Positions 15,449-24,477 of a stretch of DNA of 64,000 nucleotides are shown here, piece by piece. Origin of the DNA: Streptomyces sp. NBC_00234 (GTDB taxonomy: Bacteria; Actinomycetota; Actinomycetes; Streptomycetales; Streptomycetaceae). Positions within the stretch are counted from its first letter, which is position 1. Each line of letters starts with the position of its first letter. The position numbers were made by a program, and so were the translations under genes. The stretch spans positions 6,386,001-6,450,000 of the forward strand of contig NZ_CP108101.1 of assembly GCF_036195325.1 (NCBI RefSeq), in the 5' to 3' direction. The notes beneath the pieces were generated by a model that saw nothing but the letters and a program-made list of their open reading frames with translations, made no database searches and had not been told where the DNA came from.

Positions 15449-18445
15449 TTAGACCAGCGGATCGATCCAGATATTGCGGTAGCGGACCTTGCTTCCGTGG
15501 TCCTGGAGCCGGATGGCTCCGGCCGTCGGGCCCTCCGGGGCTCCGGCGCCCGTCGGACCGTCGACGGCCACGTTGTCGTGGACGGTCTTGCCGTTCCACA
15601 CCACCGTCACGCGGGCGTCGGCGGTCTTCTTGCCGGTGTCGTCGAAACGCGCACTGCGAAAGGTGATGTCGTACGCCTGCCAGGTCTCCGGTGCGGTCGC
15701 GGCGTTGATGTCCGGGGCCTTCTTGGTGTAGATCGCCCCGGCCTCGTTGTCCGCGAGGGTCGTGTCACCGTACGAGTCGAGGATCTGGACCTCGTAGCGG
15801 TCCTGGAGGTAGACGCCGCTGTTGGCGCGGTTCTGGCCGGTCACGTCCGGAGGGAGGTTCGGGAGCCAGAATTCGACGTGCAGGGTGAAGTCCTTGAACG
15901 CCTCCTTGGTGCGGATGTCCCCGCAGCAGACCTCCATGGCGCCACCGGCCGATGGCCATTCCACCTTGCGGCCGTCGGTGTGCTGCCAGGCCGCCTGGCT
16001 CGATCCGTCGAACAGGGGGATGCGTGCACCCTGGGGGCGGACGCTGATCAGGTCGAGGTTCACATGACCGGTGTCGCCGCTGTCGTAGACGTAGGTGATC
16101 CTGTTGCGTCCTGCGCGCAGGTCAAGTGGCTCGGTCTGCATCGACCAGGTGTCCCAGTCGCGGGTGCTGAGCAGACGGGTCTGTTTGATCTTCGTACCGT
16201 TGACGTGGACGCTGACGGATTTGGTGCCGGTGAACGGATTGGGTCCGTTGGAGTAGCGCAGGCCGACGTCGTACGTGCCTGCCGTTTCGACGTCGACATC
16301 GAAGGTGGTGGACGCGCCCTCGGTGCCGTAACCGTCGACGAATCCGCCGCCCGAGTAGCCCGTGTGGTCGGTGTCGAAGGAGGCGCCGCCGGTCAGGGTC
16401 GCTTCCTCCGCCTCGTACAGCGGGGACGGGGGCTGCGCGCCGGGAAGGGAGTTGAGCGTGTACCACGCCTCCGTGCTCCACAGGGATTCGCCGCTCGCGG
16501 AGCTGAAGGGGCGCGGGGAGCGGACGTGGACGACGCGGTTGGCCTTCAGGCCGGGGATGTCCAGAGTGACCTTCTTCCGGTCGGCCGACAGGGTGGCCGA
16601 CCGTACGGACAGGGTCTCCTCGTCGACCTTGGGGCCGCCGTACGCGGGGGTCGGGACGTAGAACCACTGCTTGACCTTGTACTGCTCGGCAAGCTTGGCC
16701 GCCGTCTCGTCCGAGAGCGGCTGGGTGTACTCCAGCTCGAAGCCGCCCGGCTTCGCGCGCATCGCCAGGATGTCGAACGCCTTGTCGCCACTGGGGGAGA
16801 GCTTCTGCAGACCGTAGGTGAGCTTGCCCTCCTGACCCCAGTTGCCGCCCGCGCCCAGGCCACCGGCGTAGATCGCGCCGTCCGGACCCATGCTGATCCG
16901 GTTGACCCCGGCCTCCAGGCCCTGGGTGAAGCGGAACATGGCGCCCTGGTACTGGCCCTTGACCTTCTCCAGATATGCCCGCTGGATACCGCCGTAGGTC
17001 ACGTCACCGAAGAGCATCTGCCCCGCGAACCTGCCCTTGGTGAGCTGGAGCGGTGTACTCGGTGAGTTCGCGATGTCGTTCTGCGGGAGCCACAGCACCG
17101 GCTTGGTCACCGGGTTCGCGTCGAACGGCCCGTCAGGGTTCGTGTAGTGGTTGAAGAAGCGGTCCTGCTTGATGTGGACCAGCTTCGACGAGGGCAGCCA
17201 GCCGCCCTGGTTGTCGGTGACGAAGATGTCGCCGTCCGGGCCCCAGCCGATGCCGTTGGGGGTGCGCAGACCGCCGGCGACGTACGAGATCTCACCGGTC
17301 TTCCGGTTCACCTTGATGGTGGAACCCCGGTTCTTCGCGGGCTGCGGATCGGTGGTCGCGCCGCCGTAGTTGATGGCGACGGACAGGTTCAGGTAGAAGA
17401 AGCCGTTCTTGTACAGCAGGCCGAAGGCGAACTCGTGGAAGTTGCCGCCGTACGGCCAGGTGGCGATCGTCTTCTGCCCGTCGATCACGTCGTCGCCGTC
17501 GGCATCGGTGAGCTCGGTCAGCTCGTGCTTCTGCGAGACGTACAGCTTGCCGTCGACGGACTTGATGCCCATTGGCTCCTTGAGCCCGCCGATGATCTTC
17601 TTGGCCGTCACCTTGCTCGCATCGGTGTTCCCCTGGACGTTGTCGAGGAGATACACCTCGCCCGCCGTGTTGGTGCTGCCGCCCCAGGTGGTCACGGCCA
17701 GCCGGCCGTCCGGCAGCCAGTCCATCGCCGTGACCTGCGGTTCGAAGCCCTGCGGACGCAGATCGGTCAGCTTGTAGTCGGGGTGGACGGAGTTGAGGGG
17801 CAACCCGTCGCCCGGTGCGTCCGATACGCCTTCGCACTCCTTGCGTCCGGGAGCCGTGACGCGTACGACGTCGGCGTCCGTACTCAGCACGGAGTTGGGC
17901 ACGACGGCGAAGTCGGAGGCGCCGGGCGGCTGCCAGGCCAGGGTGATCTGCTGGCCGCCCGTGCGCTCGAAGTGCTCGATATGCAGGGAGTGGTGACCCG
18001 CCGTCAGGGTGACCGTGCCGTCCTTGGGATCGGCGCCGTGCAGGCCGTCGTGATCGATGACCAGCTGATCGTCGATCAGCAGCCGCGAACCGTCGTCGCT
18101 GGTCAGCCGGAAGGTGTACTCGCCGTCCTGCGGGACGTCGACATTGGCGATCACATGCGCCACGAAGTAGTCGGCGAAGCCGAAGTCGTCGGTCGAGCTC
18201 CAGTCGATCGTCGGCATCAACTTGTCGACGTTCGGAGTCTGTCCGCTCTTGATGTCGCACAACTCGCTGAGCGGCACCTGCACATCGAAGACCCGCAGGG
18301 TTACACCCGGTTCCTGGGGCGGGAGTTCGGCCTGCTCCGAGGGTTCGGCACCGGCCGGTGAGGTGGAGAAGGCGCCGACGAGGAACGAGGCGACGAGCAG
18401 ACCCACCAGGCGTCTGCGGCAACGTTGGTACAGCCGTGAGTTCAT
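15449..18445 (-). CDS. Secreted multidomain protein: PA14, sugar-dehydrogenase-like beta-propeller, CBM, 3-keto-disaccharide hydrolase (DUF1080)
   Basis: The 998-residue protein starts at ATG 18445 behind GGAGGAAG. A signal peptide ends after AGA near residue 33. In order it has a PA14 domain (about 50-190; DGEYTFRLTSDDGSRLLIDD, HSLHIEHFERTGG), a six-bladed PQQ-dehydrogenase/NHL-like propeller (about 210-610; AMDWLPDGRLAVTTWGGS, IGWGPDGDIFVTDNQGGW), a CBM6/35-type module (about 690-815; EAEEATLTGG, TGYSGGGFVDGYG, RNRITYVYDSGD) and a C-terminal DUF1080 domain (about 820-998; FDGSSQAAWQH, SGVYLQDRYEVQILDSYG, DHGSKVRYRNIWI). DUF1080 proteins are now linked to hydrolysis of 3-keto-glycosides. The protein probably binds and degrades an oxidised plant or host glycan outside the cell. 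It appears to be transcribed alone. Confidence 0.9.
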   Translation of the reverse strand: MNSRLYQRCRRRLVGLLVASFLVGAFSTSPAGAEPSEQAELPPQEPGVTLRVFDVQVPLSELCDIKSGQTPNVDKLMPTIDWSSTDDFGFADYFVAHVIANVDVPQDGEYTFRLTSDDGSRLLIDDQLVIDHDGLHGADPKDGTVTLTAGHHSLHIEHFERTGGQQITLAWQPPGASDFAVVPNSVLSTDADVVRVTAPGRKECEGVSDAPGDGLPLNSVHPDYKLTDLRPQGFEPQVTAMDWLPDGRLAVTTWGGSTNTAGEVYLLDNVQGNTDASKVTAKKIIGGLKEPMGIKSVDGKLYVSQKHELTELTDADGDDVIDGQKTIATWPYGGNFHEFAFGLLYKNGFFYLNLSVAINYGGATTDPQPAKNRGSTIKVNRKTGEISYVAGGLRTPNGIGWGPDGDIFVTDNQGGWLPSSKLVHIKQDRFFNHYTNPDGPFDANPVTKPVLWLPQNDIANSPSTPLQLTKGRFAGQMLFGDVTYGGIQRAYLEKVKGQYQGAMFRFTQGLEAGVNRISMGPDGAIYAGGLGAGGNWGQEGKLTYGLQKLSPSGDKAFDILAMRAKPGGFELEYTQPLSDETAAKLAEQYKVKQWFYVPTPAYGGPKVDEETLSVRSATLSADRKKVTLDIPGLKANRVVHVRSPRPFSSASGESLWSTEAWYTLNSLPGAQPPSPLYEAEEATLTGGASFDTDHTGYSGGGFVDGYGTEGASTTFDVDVETAGTYDVGLRYSNGPNPFTGTKSVSVHVNGTKIKQTRLLSTRDWDTWSMQTEPLDLRAGRNRITYVYDSGDTGHVNLDLISVRPQGARIPLFDGSSQAAWQHTDGRKVEWPSAGGAMEVCCGDIRTKEAFKDFTLHVEFWLPNLPPDVTGQNRANSGVYLQDRYEVQILDSYGDTTLADNEAGAIYTKKAPDINAATAPETWQAYDITFRSARFDDTGKKTADARVTVVWNGKTVHDNVAVDGPTGAGAPEGPTAGAIRLQDHGSKVRYRNIWIDPLV

Positions 18446-19007
18446 TCTTCCTCCTGGCCCCTCCAGCGAGGAGCGCGTGGGCGAACGTTCTACGGGAGTG
18501 GTCCGGAGGCGCCGTACCTGAGCGGAAGTTGGGGGGTTGCGACGGAAACAGTAGGAGGCTTCTGCTGATGGCGTCCATACTTCGTCACCACTGTGTTCAA
18601 AGTCGGATGTGATGGACCGAAAGGCGGCGGGGCGCCCCTGCGTCACCCCCCGGTGGCCCTGCGCACCCGGCGGTATGCCGGGCGGTGCGTCAGGAGCGAG
18701 TCCGCGGCGCGCCCGCGCGTACCAGAACGCCGGTCCGCATTCTGTTTCTTTTCGCGAAAAAGGAAAGGCTGGCCCGTTGTCCGGGCCTCTGGCAACGTTC
18801 TTTCCCAGACGGCGCCCGGAAGGGCCGTGGGGGATTCCATCCGGTCGGCCGCACTATTCGGAAGCGATGAATTCGCTTCCGCTCTTGGTCGATGCCCCGC
18901 GTGGACCGGGAAGCGCCGGCGTTCCCGCCGCCACCTCTGCCACCTGCGAGTTGGCGGATGTGCGAGCGCCTCGGGAGGGCGCTCGCACCGAAATCACAGG
19001 AGGAAAC
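18446..19007. other. 562-bp intergenic region
   Basis: This is the shared upstream region of two divergent secreted-protein genes. No gene was accepted in it. It holds a 12-base palindrome TTTTCGCGAAAA at 18749-18760 in a short AT-rich patch, and a GAGCGCC/GGCGCTC hairpin (18964-18984) about 24 bases before the start at 19008 that could influence initiation there. Confidence 0.55.
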
Positions 19008-19391
19008 GTGAAAACTGGCATCCGTAGAAGTGCCGCCGTGGGTATCGCGGCGCTCTTTCTGACCGTCACGGGCGCGACATTGGCGCCGTCGGCATTCGCC
19101 GCGAAGAGCGATTGCCCCCGAGGATATGTCTGTGTCTGGAACAACACGTCGTTCAGCGGCCCGCCGACGTGGAAGTCGCAGGGCAACCTGTACAGCAAGA
19201 GCTCGGCCGCCGGGATTTCGATCTTCAACAACGGTGTGGCGGACCCGGGAGCCGATCACATCTGGTGGAAGGCCACGTGGGCCAACGGGCAGAAGTCCAA
19301 TGGGTGCCTCCACTACCCGCCGGACGGCAGCTCGTTCGTCCTGTACGGCAGCGTGAAGCTGGACTCGGCCGTGTGGGGCGGCGAGTGCTGA
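19008..19391 (+). CDS. Secreted peptidase-inhibitor I36-like protein
   Basis: The 127-residue precursor starts at GTG 19008 behind AGGAGGAAAC. The signal peptide ends after AFA at about residue 31. The mature region begins KSDCPRGYVCVWNNTSFSG, the classic I36 start with the CPxGxVCLW-type motif, and has cysteines at the start, in NGCLHYPP and at the C terminus. SMPI-family proteins inhibit metalloproteinases; many Streptomyces copies remain untested. It stands alone, with no lipoprotein neighbour, unlike the 8692 protein. Confidence 0.88.
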   Translation: MKTGIRRSAAVGIAALFLTVTGATLAPSAFAAKSDCPRGYVCVWNNTSFSGPPTWKSQGNLYSKSSAAGISIFNNGVADPGADHIWWKATWANGQKSNGCLHYPPDGSSFVLYGSVKLDSAVWGGEC

Positions 19392-19407
19392 TCTGACAGC
19401 AGCCGGT

Positions 19408-19444
19408 GGGACCGTTCCTGCCCCGGTACGGGCGGAGCGGTCCC
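19408..19444. terminator. Probable terminator hairpin
   Basis: GGGACCG (19408-19414) pairs with CGGTCCC (19438-19444), with additional C/G pairing inside, starting 17 bases after the I36 stop. Confidence 0.5.
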
Positions 19445-19499
19445 CTCGTGCGCTGTCCCGGGCCCGACTTCGGGCCGACCGGACTGAAAGACTGGGCCC

Positions 19500-20390
19500 A
19501 TGGCCGAAGCATCGGAGGTCCCCGTGGTGTCCGAAGTCCCCGTGGTGTCGGAAGTCGAGCTCTCCGCAGGCGTGATCACGTACGAGGACACGGGCGGCGA
19601 CGGGCCGGTGGTCGTCCTCCTGCACGGTGTCGCGATGGACGGTTCCCTCTGGCGCAACGTCGTCGACGGGCTCCGCACCGGCTTCCGGTGCGTCGTACCG
19701 ACCCTGCCGCTCGGCGGGCACCGGAGGCCCATGCGGCCGGACGCGGATCTCTCCGTCCTCGGGGTGGCCCGGCTGGTCGCGGAATTCCTCGAAGTGCTGG
19801 ACCTCCAGGACGTCACGCTCGTGATGAACGACTGGGGCGGGGCGCAGTCCCTCGTCGCGGACGGACGGGACCAGCGGATCGGCAAGCTGGTGATCACATC
19901 CTGCGAGGCGTTCGACAACTACCCTCCGGGACTGCCCGGTTCCAATCTCCACGCCTCCGCGAAGGTGCCCGGCGGGCTGCGTCTCGCCTTCGCCCTGCTG
20001 AAGCTGAAGCCCATGCGGCGGCTGCCCATGACCTGGGGCCGGATGTGCAAGCGGCCCGTCCCGCACGAGGTGATGGACGCGTGGTTCCGGCCGCTGTGGA
20101 CCTCCGCGGAGATCCGCCGCGATCTGAGGAAGTACGTCCTCGGAGTGCCGCCCAAGGCCGAACTGCTCCGCTGGGCCGAGAAGCTCCGCGACTTCGACCG
20201 CCCGGCGCTCGTCGTCTGGGCGGCGGAGGACAAGGTCATGCCACCCGAGCACGGGCGCCGGCTCGCCGCGCTCCTGCCCCAGGGGCAGCTGGTGGAGGTC
20301 GCCGACAGCTACACGCTCATCCCGGAGGACCAGCCGGCTGTGCTCGCGGCGCACATCAGCGCGTTCCTGCTGAAGGGCCGGCCGGCCTGA
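19500..20390 (+). CDS. Alpha/beta hydrolase with Asp nucleophile position (haloalkane-dehalogenase-like)
   Basis: The 296-residue protein has the alpha/beta-hydrolase fold: oxyanion motif LLHGVAMDGSLW, nucleophile elbow VMNDWGGAQ with Asp111 in place of Ser, a helical cap, and the late WAAEDKVMPPEHGRRL strand. Asp followed by Trp at the elbow is the hallmark of haloalkane dehalogenase-like enzymes. At the place of the catalytic His the sequence reads DSYTLIPEDQP, so the usual His appears to be Tyr. Residues 6-20 contain a tandem SEVPVV repeat. Substrate unknown; a true dehalogenase call is not supported without the His. Confidence 0.85.
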   Translation: MAEASEVPVVSEVPVVSEVELSAGVITYEDTGGDGPVVVLLHGVAMDGSLWRNVVDGLRTGFRCVVPTLPLGGHRRPMRPDADLSVLGVARLVAEFLEVLDLQDVTLVMNDWGGAQSLVADGRDQRIGKLVITSCEAFDNYPPGLPGSNLHASAKVPGGLRLAFALLKLKPMRRLPMTWGRMCKRPVPHEVMDAWFRPLWTSAEIRRDLRKYVLGVPPKAELLRWAEKLRDFDRPALVVWAAEDKVMPPEHGRRLAALLPQGQLVEVADSYTLIPEDQPAVLAAHISAFLLKGRPA

Positions 20391-20674
20391 TCCGAAGGAG
20401 GAGGCCCCAGCCCCTCTCGTCGAACCGGCGCTCCGGCGACGGAGGCGCGGACGGCGTGAAGCGGAGCTGCGGTGGAGCTTAAGAAAACCTCGATGGACCT
20501 GCGGCGCGGGGTGCGGCAGATTGCTTCCTGACGGCAGAGAGTGGTGCGCGGAGCCGGACGTCCGACGCGCACGGCGACCTGCCGTACCTCATGTCTTCCC
20601 CGGGCCGCAGGCTTCTTCCCATGCCCCCGGCCCGGGGTACTCAACGCCGTACCAGGCAACAGGGAGCCACAGCC

Positions 20675-21703
20675 GTGAAGGCACTCGTGAAGCAGAAGGC
20701 CGAGCCGGGGCTCTGGCTGATGGACGTGCCGGAACCGGAGATCGGTCCCGGAGACGTACTCATCAAGGTGCTCCGCACCGGCATCTGCGGCACCGACCTG
20801 CACATCCGGGCCTACGACGGCTGGGCCCAGCAGGCCGTGCGCACCCCGCTCGTCCTGGGCCACGAGTTCGTGGGCGAGGTCGCCGAGCTCGGTTCCGACG
20901 TCGTCGACATCAAGGTCGGCGACCTCGTCAGCGGCGAGGGCCACCTGGTCTGCGGCAAGTGCCGCAACTGCCTGGCCGGCCGCCGCCACCTCTGCCGCTC
21001 CACCCTCGGGCTCGGCGTCGGCCGGGACGGGGCGTTCGCCGAGTACGTCGCCCTCCCCGCCTCCAACGTCTGGGTCCACCGGGTCCCCGTGGACCTCGAC
21101 ATCGCGGCGATCTTCGACCCGTTCGGCAACGCCGTCCACACCGCCCTGTCCTTCCCCCTGGTCGGCGAGGACGTGCTGATCACCGGTGCCGGACCGATCG
21201 GCATCATGGCCGCGGCCGTCGCCCGCCACGCCGGCGCCCGCAACGTCATGATCACCGACGTCAGCGAGGCACGCCTCGAACTGGCCCGCAAGGTCGGCGT
21301 CAGCCTGGCGCTCAACGTCGCCGACGAGACGATCGCCGACGGACAGCGGCACCTCGGACTGCGCGAGGGCTTCGACATCGGCCTGGAGATGTCCGGCCGC
21401 CCCGAGGCGATGCGCGACATGATCGCGAACATGACGCACGGCGGTCGCATCGCGATGCTCGGACTGCCGTCCGAGGAGTTCGCCGTCGACTGGTCCCGCA
21501 TCGTCACCTCGATGATCACCATCAAGGGCATCTACGGCCGCGAGATGTACGAGACCTGGTACGCGATGTCCGTGCTGCTGGAGGGCGGCCTGGACCTCGC
21601 CCCCGTGATCACCGGACGATACGGCTACCGGGACTTCGAAGCGGCGTTCGACGACGCGGCGAGTGGTCGCGGTGGCAAGGTCATTCTCGACTGGACCGTC
21701 TGA
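20675..21703 (+). CDS. tdh: L-threonine 3-dehydrogenase
   Basis: The 342-residue zinc-dependent medium-chain dehydrogenase oxidises L-threonine to 2-amino-3-ketobutyrate with NAD+. Visible features are catalytic zinc ligands Cys38 (GICGTDLHI) and His63-Glu64 (LGHEFVGE), structural zinc cysteines 93, 96, 99 and 107, and a Rossmann motif GAGPIGIMAA. GTG 20675 follows GGGAGCC at good spacing and matches the family start MKALVK. The kbl gene follows 60 bases downstream, completing the two-step conversion of threonine to glycine and acetyl-CoA. Confidence 0.96.
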   Translation: MKALVKQKAEPGLWLMDVPEPEIGPGDVLIKVLRTGICGTDLHIRAYDGWAQQAVRTPLVLGHEFVGEVAELGSDVVDIKVGDLVSGEGHLVCGKCRNCLAGRRHLCRSTLGLGVGRDGAFAEYVALPASNVWVHRVPVDLDIAAIFDPFGNAVHTALSFPLVGEDVLITGAGPIGIMAAAVARHAGARNVMITDVSEARLELARKVGVSLALNVADETIADGQRHLGLREGFDIGLEMSGRPEAMRDMIANMTHGGRIAMLGLPSEEFAVDWSRIVTSMITIKGIYGREMYETWYAMSVLLEGGLDLAPVITGRYGYRDFEAAFDDAASGRGGKVILDWTV

Positions 21704-21763
21704 CCACGCGCATCCGGTCCAGCCACCCGACGTATCCAGCTACCGAGCCGGGAGACACCCCTC

Positions 21764-22957
21764 ATGTTCGACTCCGTACGTGACGACGTGCGCACCACCC
21801 TCGACGAGATCAAGGCCGCCGGGCTCCACAAGCCCGAGCGGGTGATCGGCACCCCGCAGTCCGCGACCGTCGCGGTCACCTCCGGCGGACGCCCCGGCGA
21901 GGTCCTCAACTTCTGCGCGAACAACTACCTGGGCCTCGCCGACCACCCCGAGGTCGTCGCCGCCGCGCACGAGGCGCTGGACCGCTGGGGCTACGGGCTC
22001 GCCTCGGTCCGCTTCATCTGCGGCACCCAGGAAGTCCACAAGGAGCTGGAGCAGCGGCTGTCGTCGTTCCTCGGCCAGGAGGACACGATCCTCTACTCCT
22101 CCTGCTTCGACGCCAACGGCGGTGTCTTCGAGACCCTCCTCGGCGCGGAGGACGCGGTCATCTCCGACGCCCTCAACCACGCCTCGATCATCGACGGCAT
22201 CCGGCTCTCCAAGGCCCAGCGCTTCCGCTACGCCAACCGCGACATGGCGGACCTGGAGACGCAGCTCAAGGAGGCGTCCGGGGCACGGCGCCGGCTCATC
22301 GTCACCGACGGTGTGTTCTCCATGGACGGTTACGTCGCTCCGCTGCGCGAGATCTGCGACCTGGCCGACCGCTACGACGCCATGGTCATGGTCGACGACT
22401 CGCACGCCGTCGGCTTCGTCGGCGCCGGCGGACGCGGCACCCCCGAGCTGCACGACGTCATGGACCGCGTCGACATCATCACCGGCACCCTCGGCAAGGC
22501 GCTCGGCGGTGCGTCCGGCGGCTACGTCGCCGCCCGCGCCGAGATCGTCGCCCTGCTGCGCCAGCGCTCGCGCCCGTACCTCTTCTCCAACTCGCTCGCT
22601 CCCGTCATCGCCGCCGCCTCGCTCAAGGTCATCGACCTGCTGGAGTCCGCGGGCGAGCTGCGCGAGCGGCTCAACGCCAACACCGCGCTCTTCCGGACCC
22701 GGATGACCGAGGAAGGCTTCGACGTCCTGCCCGGCGACCACGCCATCGCCCCCGTCATGTTCGGGGACGCGGCGAAGGCAGGCCGGATGGCGGAGCTGCT
22801 CCTCGAGCGCGGTGTGTACGTGATCGGGTTCTCGTACCCGGTCGTCCCGCAGGGCGCCGCACGCATCCGTGTGCAGCTGTCCGCCGCGCACTCCACCGAC
22901 GACGTGAACCGTGCCGTCGACGCGTTCGTCGACGCCCGGGCCGCGCTGGCGGAGTAG
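21764..22957 (+). CDS. kbl: Glycine C-acetyltransferase (2-amino-3-ketobutyrate CoA ligase)
   Basis: The 397-residue PLP enzyme of the alpha-oxoamine synthase family cleaves 2-amino-3-ketobutyrate with CoA into glycine and acetyl-CoA. Visible features are the substrate motif FCANNYLGLADHPEV, the cofactor pocket VDDSHAVGF and the Schiff-base lysine K245 in GTLGKALGGASGG. The length is normal for the family. It lies directly downstream of tdh in the same direction and is probably co-transcribed. Confidence 0.96.
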   Translation: MFDSVRDDVRTTLDEIKAAGLHKPERVIGTPQSATVAVTSGGRPGEVLNFCANNYLGLADHPEVVAAAHEALDRWGYGLASVRFICGTQEVHKELEQRLSSFLGQEDTILYSSCFDANGGVFETLLGAEDAVISDALNHASIIDGIRLSKAQRFRYANRDMADLETQLKEASGARRRLIVTDGVFSMDGYVAPLREICDLADRYDAMVMVDDSHAVGFVGAGGRGTPELHDVMDRVDIITGTLGKALGGASGGYVAARAEIVALLRQRSRPYLFSNSLAPVIAAASLKVIDLLESAGELRERLNANTALFRTRMTEEGFDVLPGDHAIAPVMFGDAAKAGRMAELLLERGVYVIGFSYPVVPQGAARIRVQLSAAHSTDDVNRAVDAFVDARAALAE

Positions 22958-23006
22958 CCCGCCGGGCTGTCCGGGAGTTCCCGCCGGACCTGGGACAATA
23001 GGGCAC

Positions 23007-23936
23007 ATGATCGATGCACGGCGGCTGCGTATTCTCCGTGCGGTGGCGGACCACCGCACAGTGACTGCGGCAGCCGCCGCGCTGTATCTGACCCCGTCCG
23101 CCGTGTCCCAGCAGCTCGCCGCCCTTGAGCAGGAGACCGGCCACCGGCTCGTCGAACGCGGCGCGCGCGGGGCGCGGCTCACGGCGGCGGGGGAGATCCT
23201 GCTGACCCACACCAACGCGGTGCTGGCCCAGCTGGAGCAGGCCGAGGCGGAGCTCGCGGCGTACAGCGCGGGCGTGGCCGGTACGGTCACGGTCGCCGCG
23301 TTCGCCACCGGTATCGGCCTCGTCCTCGCCCCCGCCATCACCGAGCTGAACCTGACCGCGCCCGGCATCCGGGTCCGGGTCCAGGACGCCGAGGGCGACG
23401 CGAGTGTGCCGATGGTGCTGGACCGGCAGGTGGATGTGGCGGTCGCCGTGGAGTACCGGGGTGCTCCGGGGGCGGACGACGCGCGGCTGACCCGGGTGCC
23501 GCTGTACTCGGAGCCGTTCGACGCGGTGCTGCCGGTGGACCACCGGCTGGCCGGCCAGGACCAGGTGGCGGTCGCGGACCTCGCGAAGGACCCGTGGATC
23601 GGGCCGTACCCCGGCAACCCCTGTCACGACGTGGTGGTCCTCGCCTGCGAGTTCGCCGGCTTCGAACCCCGCCTCGAACACTCCTCGGACGACTTCCGCG
23701 CGGTCGTCGCGCTGGCCGGGGCGGGCGCGGGAGTGGCGCTGGTGCCGAGGTCCGCGCTGCGCGGAGTGGACCTCACGGGCGTGGTCGTCCGCCCGGTGAA
23801 GGGCAGCGCGCCCACCCGCCGGGTCTTCGCCGCGGTGCGCCAGGGGGCGGAGGGCCACCCCCTGATCAGGCCGGTCCTGGACGCGCTGGGCGCGGCGGGC
23901 ACCCGCGAGGAGAGTCTGACCACGCGTATTCCGTGA
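23007..23936 (+). CDS. LysR family transcriptional regulator
   Basis: The 309-residue protein has an N-terminal HTH (RLRILRAVADHRTVTAAAAA, LTPSAVSQQLAALEQ) and a C-terminal effector-binding domain ending in a GAGVALVPRSAL motif. The ATG at 23007 fits the family start; it lies 49 bases after kbl in the same direction. Control of tdh-kbl is suggested by position but is unusual for a gene placed downstream, so it may have another target. Confidence 0.9.
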   Translation: MIDARRLRILRAVADHRTVTAAAAALYLTPSAVSQQLAALEQETGHRLVERGARGARLTAAGEILLTHTNAVLAQLEQAEAELAAYSAGVAGTVTVAAFATGIGLVLAPAITELNLTAPGIRVRVQDAEGDASVPMVLDRQVDVAVAVEYRGAPGADDARLTRVPLYSEPFDAVLPVDHRLAGQDQVAVADLAKDPWIGPYPGNPCHDVVVLACEFAGFEPRLEHSSDDFRAVVALAGAGAGVALVPRSALRGVDLTGVVVRPVKGSAPTRRVFAAVRQGAEGHPLIRPVLDALGAAGTREESLTTRIP

Positions 23937-24007
23937 GCCGTACCCGGCTACGGGGCGTACCCGATGCCGGGGAGCGCCACCGACGGCGCCGCTCCGGCCC
24001 CGCTGGC

Positions 24008-24397
24008 TCACGCGGGCTGCAGCAGGTCCCAGCGGTTGCCGTACAGGTCCTCGAAGACCGCCACCGAGCCGTAGACCTCGTGCCGCGGCTCCTCCAGGAA
24101 GGTGACCCCGGCGGCTCGCATGCGCTCGTGGTCGCCCGCGAAGTCCTCGGTGTGCAGGAAGAAGCCGACCCGGCCGCCGGTCTGCGCCCCGACGCTCCCG
24201 CGCTGCGCCTCGTCCTTGGCGCGGGCCAGGAGCAGCCCCGTCCCCGCCGGCCCGCCGCGCGGGCGCACGACCACCCAGCGGGAGCCGTCGCCCCGGTCGG
24301 TGTCCTCCACCAGTTCGAAGCCCAGGGCGTCGCGGTAGAAGGTGAGGGCTTCGTCGTAGTCGGTGACGACCAGGGTGACGAGGGCGATATGTGACAT
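24008..24397 (-). CDS. VOC family (glyoxalase/bleomycin-resistance-like) protein
   Basis: The 129-residue protein is a single pair of beta-alpha-beta-beta-beta modules (VTDYDEALTFYRDALGFELVE; GGRVGFFLHTEDFAGDHERM; EVYGSVAVFEDLYGNRWDLLQP). ATG 24397 is preferred over an upstream TTG because GAGG then sits six bases away. It stands alone between convergent LysR and divergent kinase genes. The substrate is not predictable; such proteins range from metal-dependent lyases to drug-binding proteins. Confidence 0.9.
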   Translation of the reverse strand: MSHIALVTLVVTDYDEALTFYRDALGFELVEDTDRGDGSRWVVVRPRGGPAGTGLLLARAKDEAQRGSVGAQTGGRVGFFLHTEDFAGDHERMRAAGVTFLEEPRHEVYGSVAVFEDLYGNRWDLLQPA

Positions 24398-24477
24398 GTC
24401 ATACCTCAATGTGACGTGTGACGGTAGGGCGTGAAGTTGTACGTGACACTAACGCTCCCGCCGCCCGCGCCAGCACA

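Noticed and set aside
15497..17065. Very long plus-strand open frame opposite the multidomain secreted protein
   Set aside because: High GC content creates long antisense frames. Domains, signal peptide and ribosome site all support the minus strand.
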